A stretch of 64,000 nucleotides of DNA from Cerina sp048266425 (GCA_048266425.1 JBLWZN010000014.1:19713-83712); one strand, 5' to 3'; counted from the first letter of the stretch, positions 44,938 to 53,827 are shown. Translations and numbers: made by a program. The notes: generated by a model not told the origin, from the sequence alone.

Positions 44938-46842
44938 TCAACTATTAAAAATCAATTTGAGTAAAGTCAATCTTTGTGAAAAGTCCGGAATAACAATCTG
45001 TGCACCAGATTTGATCAACCTGGTCCTTTTATCCTTGTTCAATCCATACCGACGGACCTCATCACTTGCGATCCCAATGGCGGTCCCCCCTACCTTTCTC
45101 GCTTCCCTTATTTCCACGGGGCCATCGCCCAAAACCAATAATTCTTTGCCCTTTAATCGGTTGTCCGCTATGATCTTCTCGATCACCATTTTCTTGGAAT
45201 ACTTACTGATGTCGCCCACGGAACCATAGATCCCCCCATCAAATAGATCGGCATACCCCATGGCAATTGCCTCATTGATTACGTCGTCCTTGTCGGTACC
45301 GCTGGCCAAATAAAGTTTTATCCCCTTTTCCCGGAGGGCCTGCATAAAAGGTATTGCCCCTTTGACCTCAAAATCCGAAACCGACAATTCCCCATTTTTT
45401 AGTTTGGCAATTCGCCCATCCACCATCTCCATCAAACTGGTATTATAGATTTCCTTGTATCCAAATTTGTCCAAAATAGCTTCTTTGGGAACGAATCCGG
45501 CGTCGACCACCATGTTTACAAGGGCTTCCATCTGTACGATGGTCTGGATCCCTGTGGATCTGTCAATAAATTCCAGCACTTGGGATTTCACTTCGTCCAG
45601 GATTTTTTGATCGGCCGTTTGGTACTTATCTCCCAAAATGGCCTGGATCATCACCGGCTCCATAATGGCCTCCCAACCTTCCCGTAGGGTACTTATGGTA
45701 CCATCATGATCAAAAACAACATGTTTTACCTCCCCAAACTCCCCAAGTACGTGGGCATCGACAATTTCGATTTCGGTATTTTTATAATATTGGGCCAATC
45801 GAATATCGGAAGCCAACTCGGGTTGAAAATTATAATTGGAATTCTGGCAAATCGATAAGATCTCGGAACCAGAGGCCGTACCGGTGGTGAAAAGCTTTTG
45901 TATGGTCACCGCCGCTGAAAAATTGGCAAATTGTGCCGCTTCCGATGGTGAAATGCCAGCCGCCAAACACAGGGATGCCGCGCTTAAAAAGGTGTCTCCC
46001 GCCCCTACCGTATCGATCTTGCCATTGATCTGGATTCCATGGGTCTCATGGAAACCCGAATCATCAAAGGTTACAACGCCCCGATCCCCGCAGGTTACAA
46101 AAATCGGTTTCCCAAATTTCCTATAAACCGAAGCACCGTGCTTTTTAATATCCGCCAAAGGGATATAATCCCTCGGTTGGGCCTCCATTCCATTCAAGAC
46201 AGCGGTTTCGATCTCGTTGGATTTACGATAAACGTTCCTAAAATCCCGATTGTAATGGCGAGAATCCAATACAACGATCTTACGGTCGAACTCTTCAAAA
46301 AGGGCATTGGCACCCTCAATAAAACCCCTATTTGTGATGCTCCCCAACACCTGCTGGTTAAAAATAATCACGTCACAGGTTTCCAGGGCCATTCTTAAAT
46401 GTTTTAAAAGGACGGCATCCGTTTGCTCGTCGCGGAGGTTGTGCAGTCCAAAGTCGATCCTGGGATCTTCCCTATCCCCGTACATCCGTTTGATATACGT
46501 ATAGGTATTGAAATTTTCTTTCTGAACCATCAACCCACTGGTATCGGCCCCCAGTCCTTCCAGTTGGGATTGCAGTTCCGCACCAAAAATATCATTGCCA
46601 ATGGTACCGATCACTTTTATCGATCTAGGTTGCAAGGCCTTGATATTGGCTACAATATTGCCGGCACCCCCAAGGGAATACCTCTGTCGCTCTACGGATT
46701 CGGCCTGTAGTCCGGTTTCCACCGAAACTTCGGAGCCTTCGGAATCCATGTCCCAATAGACATCGAGGCAAAAGTCCCCATATACCGCAACCTTTACCTG
46801 TTCCAGCTTTGCCAGAATTTCCTTTACTCTTTCCGGTTTCAT
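44938..46842 (-). CDS. PfkB-family sugar kinase fused to a HAD-type phosphatase domain
   Basis: A 634-residue cytoplasmic protein. The first 330 residues are a PfkB/ribokinase domain resembling the kinase half of HldE: G-D-F-C-L-D, G-G-A-G-N (58-62) and the catalytic D-T-V-G-A-G-D-T-F (277-285). The second domain (about 370-634) is a HAD hydrolase with nucleophile motif F-D-H-D-G-T (377-382), a helical cap, A-S-G-T, and a G-D-G-P-V-E-I motif. Kinase and phosphatase in one chain suggest phosphorylation at one position and dephosphorylation at another, as in heptose bisphosphate metabolism. This is inference. The upstream DHS-like gene is only 2 bases away. Confidence 0.9.
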   Translation of the reverse strand: MKPERVKEILAKLEQVKVAVYGDFCLDVYWDMDSEGSEVSVETGLQAESVERQRYSLGGAGNIVANIKALQPRSIKVIGTIGNDIFGAELQSQLEGLGADTSGLMVQKENFNTYTYIKRMYGDREDPRIDFGLHNLRDEQTDAVLLKHLRMALETCDVIIFNQQVLGSITNRGFIEGANALFEEFDRKIVVLDSRHYNRDFRNVYRKSNEIETAVLNGMEAQPRDYIPLADIKKHGASVYRKFGKPIFVTCGDRGVVTFDDSGFHETHGIQINGKIDTVGAGDTFLSAASLCLAAGISPSEAAQFANFSAAVTIQKLFTTGTASGSEILSICQNSNYNFQPELASDIRLAQYYKNTEIEIVDAHVLGEFGEVKHVVFDHDGTISTLREGWEAIMEPVMIQAILGDKYQTADQKILDEVKSQVLEFIDRSTGIQTIVQMEALVNMVVDAGFVPKEAILDKFGYKEIYNTSLMEMVDGRIAKLKNGELSVSDFEVKGAIPFMQALREKGIKLYLASGTDKDDVINEAIAMGYADLFDGGIYGSVGDISKYSKKMVIEKIIADNRLKGKELLVLGDGPVEIREARKVGGTAIGIASDEVRRYGLNKDKRTRLIKSGAQIVIPDFSQRLTLLKLIFNS

Positions 46843-46844
46843 TT

Positions 46845-47876
46845 TTAAGTCAGTTTCATCAGTTCCCTATACAGCGCAGGAAAGGTGTGGATCTGGTTGC
46901 CACCTATATAATATCCTTTGCCATTGTAGGCATCAGGAACCCGGGTCACGATGCTCTTTTGATCGCGATAATAATACCCTACCCTGTCCTCTTTGGTAAA
47001 GTCTTCCGGATTGTAGGAACGCAAATCGAAGTTTGCCGTGATAATCTTATCCGGGGTACGGCCAATATTTCCGGCCATTGAGGCTGCCTTTAGGAAAACC
47101 TCCGGACCAGTAACGGCACTGCCCACATTTAATATCACCCCGCCCTCTTCAAACTTGGCGATCTCATTGGCGTAAATCAAAAAATCCCGGCCAGAGCAAC
47201 CTCCTTTGGCCCGACCATCAAAATAGGGATGTTGATCTAGCACATCGGTGCCTATTCCCGCATGTACCGTAAACGGCACGTTGCGCTCGTAACAAATAGC
47301 CTGTACGCAGAGTTCCGGATAGGAAAAAGAAATTGCTCCTTTGTGAAGCCCCAGAAATGAGGCGACTTCTTCCCTAAAATCGGAATCACAAACCATCTTC
47401 CCAACCGCCTCGCCATAACCCAAATTATGTTTGTCCCCGACCGAAAGGGCCGCATTGATATAATTGAATTCGTACGCCATGCCAAACTCGCCCTTTTCCA
47501 GGGCTTGTGGCACATATTCACTCGTCTCCCCTATCAATGCCAACTCAAAATCATGAATGGAGGTGGATCCATTGCCGGATATCATGGTAAACATATTTCG
47601 CTTGACCAGTTCCCCCAATAAAAGGCTCAACCCGTTCTTGATCAAATGTCCGCCCGTAAAAAAGATTACGGGCTGTCCTTTTTCCCTTGCCGAAACGATT
47701 TGTTTGGCAAGGTCCTTAATCCTTTCCCCGATCTCGTCGTTAATTGCCAATTCCAAATTTTCTACCTGTTCCGGAAAGATTAGGTCGCTGTGCTTTACCT
47801 TGTTGGTTCTACCGGCTACCGGATAGGTCTTTATCTGGTTGACATCAAAAATGGAGTATTTCCCTTGGTACTTCAA
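46845..47876 (-). CDS. Deoxyhypusine-synthase-like fold protein of unknown function
   Basis: A 343-residue cytoplasmic protein. The stretch F-F-T-G-G-H-L-I-K-N-G, followed by L-V-K-R-N-M and S-G-N-G-S-T-S-I-H-D, and later F-T-V-H-A-G-I-G-T-D and I-L-N-V-G-S-A-V, resembles the NAD-binding fold of deoxyhypusine synthases. The C-terminal Lys motif of eukaryotic DHS is not seen, and bacteria of this group lack eIF5A, so a hypusine role is improbable. The assignment is at fold level only. The gene ends 2 bases before the PfkB-HAD gene, so the two surely form an operon. Confidence 0.6.
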   Translation of the reverse strand: MKYQGKYSIFDVNQIKTYPVAGRTNKVKHSDLIFPEQVENLELAINDEIGERIKDLAKQIVSAREKGQPVIFFTGGHLIKNGLSLLLGELVKRNMFTMISGNGSTSIHDFELALIGETSEYVPQALEKGEFGMAYEFNYINAALSVGDKHNLGYGEAVGKMVCDSDFREEVASFLGLHKGAISFSYPELCVQAICYERNVPFTVHAGIGTDVLDQHPYFDGRAKGGCSGRDFLIYANEIAKFEEGGVILNVGSAVTGPEVFLKAASMAGNIGRTPDKIITANFDLRSYNPEDFTKEDRVGYYYRDQKSIVTRVPDAYNGKGYYIGGNQIHTFPALYRELMKLT

Positions 47877-48208
47877 TGCTTGTTCTTTTAATTATTTGTT
47901 TGAGTTCAGTAGTTAATTATTGGAAATGATGGATAAGTTAAAAAGTTGAATTTTTCATTTCCCCACCCTAAAGTCCGCCTGAACTAATTGGGGCAGGGGA
48001 GGAAAAATGCTCTATTTAACCTCTGGAATCCTGAAGACACCTCCCTCCGCCCGTTGGGCACCCCGCCAGAATGACCATGTCGGGCTGGCTCCCCTTGCAA
48101 AAAGGGGAGGGTCCACAAAATATCAATTCTATCGGATATAACCGTTAACCTATTATTTAACCACGTTTTATACTTATGGCCAATTATTCCCAACCACTAG
48201 AAATACCC
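47877..48208. other. 332-base intergenic region with repeat, between the lar genes and the DHS-like gene
   Basis: No gene is seen. The only recognisable feature is the 54-base repeat at 48057-48110. Confidence 0.55.
48057..48110. repeat. 54-base dispersed repeat, copy 2
   Basis: Differs at one position from 44827-44880. A diverged third copy lies at 42217-42266. Confidence 0.85.
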
Positions 48209-48424
48209 TTACTTCACCAACTCCTCCTTTTTTGAAAAGGCATATTTTTTGATGATTTTCACTAACAAAACAAGGATTACCACGGTAAGAAGGCCCAAAA
48301 CTATATAGTGATCAGGCCACATGGACGGGTGCATTATAATTTCCTTAAAGTCATGCTCATGTCCCGGATGGGCCATTGCGATCATTGGAACTAAGGTCAG
48401 AAGGGTTAAAATTTTTGATTTCAT
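48209..48424 (-). CDS. Small membrane protein with N-terminal HPGHEH motif
   Basis: A 71-residue protein: signal peptide (1-18), mature N-terminus H-P-G-H-E-H-D (19-25), one transmembrane helix (about 41-60) and a Lys-rich cytoplasmic tail. The H-P-G-H motif recalls the N-terminus of HupE/UreJ nickel transporters, but the protein is far too short to be one. It follows larC by only 30 bases on the same strand, so a metal-delivery role linked to the nickel cofactor is a fair hypothesis. No family was recognised. Confidence 0.7.
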   Translation of the reverse strand: MKSKILTLLTLVPMIAMAHPGHEHDFKEIIMHPSMWPDHYIVLGLLTVVILVLLVKIIKKYAFSKKEELVK

Positions 48425-48454
48425 AGGTTTGATTTTATTGGATAAATATCTAAT

Positions 48455-49801
48455 TTATTGCTTTTCACTTATGATCTGCATTAGCTCCTTTTGAAGGAAA
48501 ACTATGGGTTTATCAACTTCCTTGCTAATCCTTTTTAGATCTTCATATTCAATTTTTGCCCGATTGGCTCCCGAAGGGGTGGTTACGATCTTCACCTGTA
48601 CTTCCCCATAGGGGGTTTGGAACTTCTTGGTTGTTCTCCGCAACTTATTCTTTGTGATCGGATAGGAGCGAATCCCGATCGTAGAAGTATTTTCCAGGAT
48701 ATAATCCGACAATTGCCGAATTTGATCCCCGGCCACCGAACAGGACAACAAAATCCCAGGACGCCCTTTTTTCATATGGATGGGATTGTAATGAAAATCA
48801 TCTGCCCCGTTGGCAAATAGTCCCTCCTGAAAGTCGTTCCCCAGGAATTCATAGGACATATCATCAATATTGGTTTCCAAAATATAATTCTGGGCCACCT
48901 TTTCCCCTTCCTCGCAAAGCGAAATCCGGAGAACATTGGGCGCAATAAAATTCTTGGAACCAGGGCCGTATACCGTATTTTTCGTTGTAAGTACCGGCAC
49001 CTCAAAGTCGGGTTCTAAAAATTTTAAGATCGCAGCCCCGGTAGGCGTTACCCGCTCCCCGGCTTCCTCTCCGGCATAGGTCGGTATTCCGGCAAGTATG
49101 TCGGCCGTTGCGGGCGCCGGAACCGGTAATTTACCGTGCTGGGTGTCCACAAAGCCGTATCCGGTACAGACCGCAGTGGCATATGTTTTCCTGATATCAA
49201 GTTTGTGCAGGAGCACCGAGCAACCTACAATATCGACAATGGAATCGACCCCGCTCACCTCGTGAAAATGAATTTTCTCCAAGGGTATGTTGTGGATTCT
49301 GCTTTCGGACTTCCCAATAATCAGGAAGATAGCCTTGGCGATGGCCTTGGCCCCTTCAGCGATCGAGGCATTTTCAATAATTTTATTGATGTCACTGAGG
49401 TGCCGATGCGTATGGCCATGATGGTGGTGATGGCCTTTTTCATGGCTGTGTCCGTGCGAATGGCTATGATGGCCATGATGATGGTGTTCCCCATGTTCAT
49501 CGTGATGGTGGTGATGTCCATGGTCGGCATGATGGTGATCGCCATGATGATCGCGGGAATGATGGTCGTGGCTGTGGGAAGCATCATGATGGCTGTGGGA
49601 ATCGTTCAGGTCTATTACTTGCACATGTCGGCATACGATTCCATTTTTATCGACCTGGGAAATTTTGATTTTGGCATCGTCCATTCCCAATAATTTGGGC
49701 AAGTCCTCCAATTCGTCATACGAATCGGTCAACCCTGCCAATGCCCCTAAAAACATATCCCCGGATAAGCCAGAAAACGCCTCTATGTATAATGTCTCCA
49801 T
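48455..49801 (-). CDS. larC: LarC, nickel insertase of the nickel-pincer nucleotide pathway, with His-rich insert
   Basis: A 448-residue protein of the LarC family. It starts with E-A-F-S-G-L-S-G-D-M-F-L and contains E-V-S-G-V-D-S-I-V-D and T-N-I-D-D-M. LarC inserts nickel into the pincer nucleotide in a CTP-dependent step. Between about 69 and 134 is a very His-rich segment, likely a nickel store. In Lactiplantibacillus the protein is made by frameshift from two reading frames; here it is one continuous frame. It starts 1 base after larB ends, so larE-larB-larC form an operon. Confidence 0.95.
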   Translation of the reverse strand: METLYIEAFSGLSGDMFLGALAGLTDSYDELEDLPKLLGMDDAKIKISQVDKNGIVCRHVQVIDLNDSHSHHDASHSHDHHSRDHHGDHHHADHGHHHHHDEHGEHHHHGHHSHSHGHSHEKGHHHHHGHTHRHLSDINKIIENASIAEGAKAIAKAIFLIIGKSESRIHNIPLEKIHFHEVSGVDSIVDIVGCSVLLHKLDIRKTYATAVCTGYGFVDTQHGKLPVPAPATADILAGIPTYAGEEAGERVTPTGAAILKFLEPDFEVPVLTTKNTVYGPGSKNFIAPNVLRISLCEEGEKVAQNYILETNIDDMSYEFLGNDFQEGLFANGADDFHYNPIHMKKGRPGILLSCSVAGDQIRQLSDYILENTSTIGIRSYPITKNKLRRTTKKFQTPYGEVQVKIVTTPSGANRAKIEYEDLKRISKEVDKPIVFLQKELMQIISEKQ

Positions 49802-49802
49802 T

Positions 49803-50456
49803 CTATTTCACACTTAAATTCATGATTCTAAGAGCGGCCATGGCCGCCCCGTAACCGTTATCAATATTTACTACCGTAATGCCGTTGGCACAACTTGCCA
49901 ACATGGAATTAAGGGCTACCTCCCCCCTTTCGGACACCCCGTACCCGATGGAGGCCGGGACCGCTATTATCGGCTGGGGCAACAAGCCGCCCACTGCCGT
50001 GGGCAGAGCCCCCTCAAATCCGGCAACTACGATCAGTACCTTAAATTCCTTTAGCTCCTCTACCTTGTTCAACAATCTATGGATTCCGGCTACCCCTACA
50101 TCCTTAATCCTTTTTGATCGTACCCCCATAAATTTTAAGGTGTGGTAGGCTTCATTTACCACCCGAATATCGGAAGTGCCGGCCGAAATAATGGCTACTT
50201 CGGAATCCCCTTCAATTTTTTTCAGCGGCTTGAGAATGAAAATCCCCGCCTGCAGATCGTACTGTGCCTTGGGATAATCCTTTAGCAACTTTCTGATCTT
50301 TTTCTTTTGCAACTTGGTAACCAGTACGTTCTTTCCCTTGGAAACAAAATGTTCCATTATTTTGGAAAGGTCGCCCATGGATTTTTCGGCCCCATAAACC
50401 ACTTCGGGAAATCCGTTCCTATTTTCACGATCATGATCTATATTAAAATTAGCCAT
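49803..50456 (-). CDS. larB: LarB, nicotinic acid adenine dinucleotide carboxylase/hydrolase
   Basis: A 217-residue protein. The C-terminal two thirds is the PurE-like domain with I-S-A-G-T-S-D, V-G-V-A-G-I-H, V-V-A-G-F-E-G-A-L-P and V-P-A-S-I-G-Y-G. LarB carboxylates nicotinic acid adenine dinucleotide and releases AMP, the first step to the nickel-pincer nucleotide. It overlaps the end of larE by 8 bases and is followed by larC after 1 base. Confidence 0.96.
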   Translation of the reverse strand: MANFNIDHDRENRNGFPEVVYGAEKSMGDLSKIMEHFVSKGKNVLVTKLQKKKIRKLLKDYPKAQYDLQAGIFILKPLKKIEGDSEVAIISAGTSDIRVVNEAYHTLKFMGVRSKRIKDVGVAGIHRLLNKVEELKEFKVLIVVAGFEGALPTAVGGLLPQPIIAVPASIGYGVSERGEVALNSMLASCANGITVVNIDNGYGAAMAALRIMNLSVK

Positions 50457-51267
50457 GGCCCATAGTTAATGCTTTGTTCAGATTACCAGATACCAATCCC
50501 TTCTCCTCGATCACACATTCCTGAAAACCTACTTCTAGGATCAATGGCACAATGAAGGTCGATATTCGTTTTAAGCTTTCCAGTTCGTTAAGTGGCACCT
50601 CGATTCGACACGATTTTTCATAATGTCTTACCCTGACATTGTTAAAACCGAAATCGTTTAAAATACCTTCTGCCTTTTGTATTTGATCCAGTTTGTCCTT
50701 GGTCACCTTATTGCCATAGGGTATCCTGGAGCTAAGGCAAGGGCTGGCCGGTTTGTTCCAAAAGGGGATTCCAAAATGTTTGGCCAAACGGCGGATATCG
50801 TCCTTTCCAAGATCCAGATCTGCCAAGGGCGATCTTACCTGGTGCTCATCGGCAGCGATCAAGCCTGGTCGATAATCCGAAAAATCGTCCTTATTGGTGC
50901 CATTCAAGACGATGTAGCCCGGATATTTTAGCTTCATTTTTTCCATATCCCCGTAGAGGTGCGTCTTACAGAAATAACAGCGGTTGGCCGGATTTGAATT
51001 GTAATTGGCATCGGCCAGTTCTTGGGTATGGATGGTCTCCAACTTAATGTCGTTTTTACCCGCGAAATCGAGCGCCAATAGATAGTCCTTGTCCTTTAGG
51101 CTCTCACTGTTGGAAATAACCCCAATGCCTCTTTCACGCCCAAGAAATTTTCGGGAAAGGAAGAGAACCAAGGCCGAGTCTATTCCACCCGAAAAAGCGG
51201 TAAGCGTTCCCGGAAGGGGAGCGAACCAATTTTTTAACCCAATGATTAATTTTTCATCCATATCCAT
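50449..51267 (-). CDS. larE: LarE, sulfur transferase of the nickel-pincer nucleotide pathway
   Basis: A 272-residue PP-loop ATPase with S-G-G-I-D-S at 26-31. Cys177 in A-S-P-C-L-S-S-R lies where LarE of Lactiplantibacillus has its sacrificial Cys. A C-Y-F-C pair (97-100) is also present and could relate to the cluster-type LarE; I cannot decide the sulfur-donor mechanism from sequence. LarE thiolates the carboxylated nucleotide made by LarB. It heads the lar operon. ATG at 51261 is an alternative start. Confidence 0.95.
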   Translation of the reverse strand: MDMDEKLIIGLKNWFAPLPGTLTAFSGGIDSALVLFLSRKFLGRERGIGVISNSESLKDKDYLLALDFAGKNDIKLETIHTQELADANYNSNPANRCYFCKTHLYGDMEKMKLKYPGYIVLNGTNKDDFSDYRPGLIAADEHQVRSPLADLDLGKDDIRRLAKHFGIPFWNKPASPCLSSRIPYGNKVTKDKLDQIQKAEGILNDFGFNNVRVRHYEKSCRIEVPLNELESLKRISTFIVPLILEVGFQECVIEEKGLVSGNLNKALTMGHG

Positions 51268-51360
51268 TACAGTTCAAAATCGAAACACCCTGCGTCGACA
51301 AGTACGGCACATTCAAATTAAGGAGCCTAGTATTAGGACTAATGGTCTCTATTATTAGTC

Positions 51361-51430
51361 TTGGCTCTTGATTCCTGGTTCTATAATCTTTTCTTTTCTC
51401 TATTCTCTATTTTCTATTTTCTTCCAATTC
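51361..51430. repeat. Pyrimidine-rich repeat, inverted relative to 22316 and 43799
   Basis: TTGGCTCTTGATTCCTGG is followed by several TTCTCTATTC/TTTCTATTTT units, the complement of the purine-rich repeats in other gaps. It fills most of the gap between the glycosidase and lar operons. Confidence 0.5.
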
Positions 51431-51461
51431 CTGACTACTGGGTACTGACTACTAAAATACA

Positions 51462-53795
51462 TCATTGTTTCAATATCCACACATCCGTGACGCGGGATTG
51501 TTTTCTCCAGTTTAGATTTTCTTCGTCGGGCTTATCAAAAGTAATATTTAGTTTACCGTCCTTGATCAGTGCCTTGGGCAATGGGAATTCCTTAAATTCC
51601 TCATATCCCTTTTCGTACTTGGTAGGTTTTAGCCGCTCCCCATTTGCCCGGAGCAAAGCCTCCCCGTAACCGGAAACGCGAATGAGGTAATTGGCATTGG
51701 GATCTAGGCCCTCGTAGGACAAGGTAGGTGTAAACTGAAAAAGTTGGGTGGATAACCTTTTTCTACTTAGTCCGTCATTTTCCCATAAATAATCGATGGC
51801 ATCATCGGTATGTGAAGTTACGTGCTTGGCATCGGCACTGGAGATATTGTCATAAAAACTTCCTTCGCTGGGGGAATCGTAGGTCCTGATAAACTCGAGC
51901 CTATTTAATTTTTCCTCTTCGGTCTTTAGGCTTCCTATTTTTTTAAACTCGTCTTCCAGCCACCATCGGTTGTTCAAGGGGTAATCGATAAAATCCAGGA
52001 TAGCGCCCCTTTCCGCGCTCCTTGCATTGTATTTGGGAACACTGGTCTGCGCCCCAATGGAATTGTACAGCATGTCGGCATATTGAAAGACCTTATTTTC
52101 CAAATCCTGGGACACTTTTACCCTGTCGGCTTTTTGCACGGTATCCATCGCATCGGCCATCGCTTTGTCAGCACCAATTTCCCCAGCCTTTGCCAAAATT
52201 TTATAGGCTTCCGTTTCCAGCCCCCTTTCATAGGCCAATCGATCTTGAATGTACGCGTCATAGTAGGCGCGCATAATCAATTGTTGCCATCTCCAATTAT
52301 CCTTTAAACCTGGATTTTCGGTTTCCAACCTTTCCCAAAGGGCCAAGGTTTTGGGAACGGATTTATTCTCCAGGAGCGGACCTTCCCAGTTTTTTTCCAG
52401 GTCCATTATGCCATTGGCAGAAGTCTCTGCAACCTTGGAACCGAAGAAAAATCGGCAGTATTCCACCACAATATCCCGTACGTCCTTGTTAGGGTTCCAT
52501 CCCAATTGGCTCCACAACACCTTGTTTACATCATCATGGGATCCATCCGAATAGGTAATAAACCCATCCGTATATTGGATATCTTCCCTAAAAATTTTAG
52601 CGTACCCATTGGGCTGGGGATTACAGGGTTCCCTGCCCAAGGTCAGCGCAAACGCCTGGTCCCAATTCTCTACAGGGTATTGGCAGCGCACGGTATGGGT
52701 GATGTCCGGATATAGACGGTGCATATACTTATTGGGCAGCAATTCCCTTTCCAAAGCCAAGGGAGGACTGCTGGGGCCGTACACAAGTCCGGCAAGCCAA
52801 TCGGGATCATTGTCCTCCAGGTATTTAAAGAAATATTCTACCTGCTCCTTGTTGAAGCCTTGGAGCGAAACCCAAAGTCCGGCCTTGGGGTGATGTTTCT
52901 TAAGAAGTACTGACAAGTCCTTTAGGTAAGGGATCAATACCGAAGGGTGGTTGTCGCCAGGATCACCCCCGGGAACAAATACGCCATCCAACCTGGGGCA
53001 ACGCGCATAAAAGTCTTCCTGCTCCGCAAGGCCCTCCTGATAGGAATTACCTTTGGTAAGATCGTCGGGGGCGGGGGTCCACACCCAATAATCGGCTTGG
53101 TATTTATCGCAGATCTTGCTCATTTCCACCTCCATTACTTGGGGATCTACCTTAAAATGCACACTGGAAGAAGGATCTTGGAACGGGATGTTCTCAAAAC
53201 TATTGGCTCCAAAGAGGACCTGTTCCCTAAAATGTTGATCGAACTGGGCCACGGTCCAGGCATCCCAGGAATTGGCGGTGTTCCGATACCCGAATTGATG
53301 GCCGCGCATGGCGTATTGGGGCGATTCGGAAAAATCGACCGGTTTTGAAATGGTAAATGTATTCGGTTCCATATCGGACGTCCGCAGCAATTTACCAACC
53401 CCATAGAGAATACCCCGAGCGTCCGCACCAATGATCCAGAGCACATCCTTCCCGTTTCGGGATTCATGGACCATTCGATACCCTTCCTTCTTGTATTCGG
53501 GGTGGTCCTTTGAACGGACCGGAACGGTTTCACCGTTTACTTCACCATCGCTTTCCAGGGCCAAGGCGATCACCGTATTGGACTTCCAAGTATCCCCTTG
53601 TTCCAACACGAGGTCGGTTCTTTTCTGCACCTCCTCGACGAGGACCGATTTTGCGGTTTCTTTAAAGGATCCTTCCAAGGACGGTGAAATCCATATGGTG
53701 GCGCTTGATAGATCCAAGCTATCAGCGGTTTTATCGACACAGGAAATAAAGGTGCCCAAGAAAATAAAAAGCATTACTTTTTTTAGCAGGAACAT
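51462..53795 (-). CDS. Uncharacterised TIM-barrel glycosidase with GH20-type N-terminal domain (paralogue 2)
   Basis: A 777-residue lipoprotein (Cys19 in F-I-S-C-V). The domain order matches 30058-32502: an N-terminal GH20b-like region (A-D-A-R-G-I-L-Y-G-V-G), then a barrel beginning at R-G-H-Q-F-G-Y-R and a C-terminal beta-sandwich. The shared blocks are V-P-G-G-D-P-G-D (274-281), Y-P-D-I-T-H (362-367) and Y-S-D-G-S-H-D-D-V-N-K (415-425). No GH family could be assigned. It is the last gene of a three-gene operon with the FGE-like and toroid proteins, with gaps of 32 and 19 bases. Confidence 0.78.
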   Translation of the reverse strand: MFLLKKVMLFIFLGTFISCVDKTADSLDLSSATIWISPSLEGSFKETAKSVLVEEVQKRTDLVLEQGDTWKSNTVIALALESDGEVNGETVPVRSKDHPEYKKEGYRMVHESRNGKDVLWIIGADARGILYGVGKLLRTSDMEPNTFTISKPVDFSESPQYAMRGHQFGYRNTANSWDAWTVAQFDQHFREQVLFGANSFENIPFQDPSSSVHFKVDPQVMEVEMSKICDKYQADYWVWTPAPDDLTKGNSYQEGLAEQEDFYARCPRLDGVFVPGGDPGDNHPSVLIPYLKDLSVLLKKHHPKAGLWVSLQGFNKEQVEYFFKYLEDNDPDWLAGLVYGPSSPPLALERELLPNKYMHRLYPDITHTVRCQYPVENWDQAFALTLGREPCNPQPNGYAKIFREDIQYTDGFITYSDGSHDDVNKVLWSQLGWNPNKDVRDIVVEYCRFFFGSKVAETSANGIMDLEKNWEGPLLENKSVPKTLALWERLETENPGLKDNWRWQQLIMRAYYDAYIQDRLAYERGLETEAYKILAKAGEIGADKAMADAMDTVQKADRVKVSQDLENKVFQYADMLYNSIGAQTSVPKYNARSAERGAILDFIDYPLNNRWWLEDEFKKIGSLKTEEEKLNRLEFIRTYDSPSEGSFYDNISSADAKHVTSHTDDAIDYLWENDGLSRKRLSTQLFQFTPTLSYEGLDPNANYLIRVSGYGEALLRANGERLKPTKYEKGYEEFKEFPLPKALIKDGKLNITFDKPDEENLNWRKQSRVTDVWILKQ

Positions 53796-53827
53796 AATTT
53801 AATTCTTCAAGTTTATAATTAACACAA

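Noticed and set aside
46845..47876. LarA homologue that would complete the lar operon
   Set aside because: The sequence lacks LarA landmarks and instead resembles a deoxyhypusine-synthase-type fold.
48209..48424. Complete HupE/UreJ nickel permease
   Set aside because: Only 71 residues with one helix; the similarity is confined to the HPGH motif.
49136..49693. Met-rich 185-residue plus-strand frame
   Set aside because: It is the antisense of the His-rich segment of larC; His codons CAT/CAC read as ATG/GTG on the other strand.
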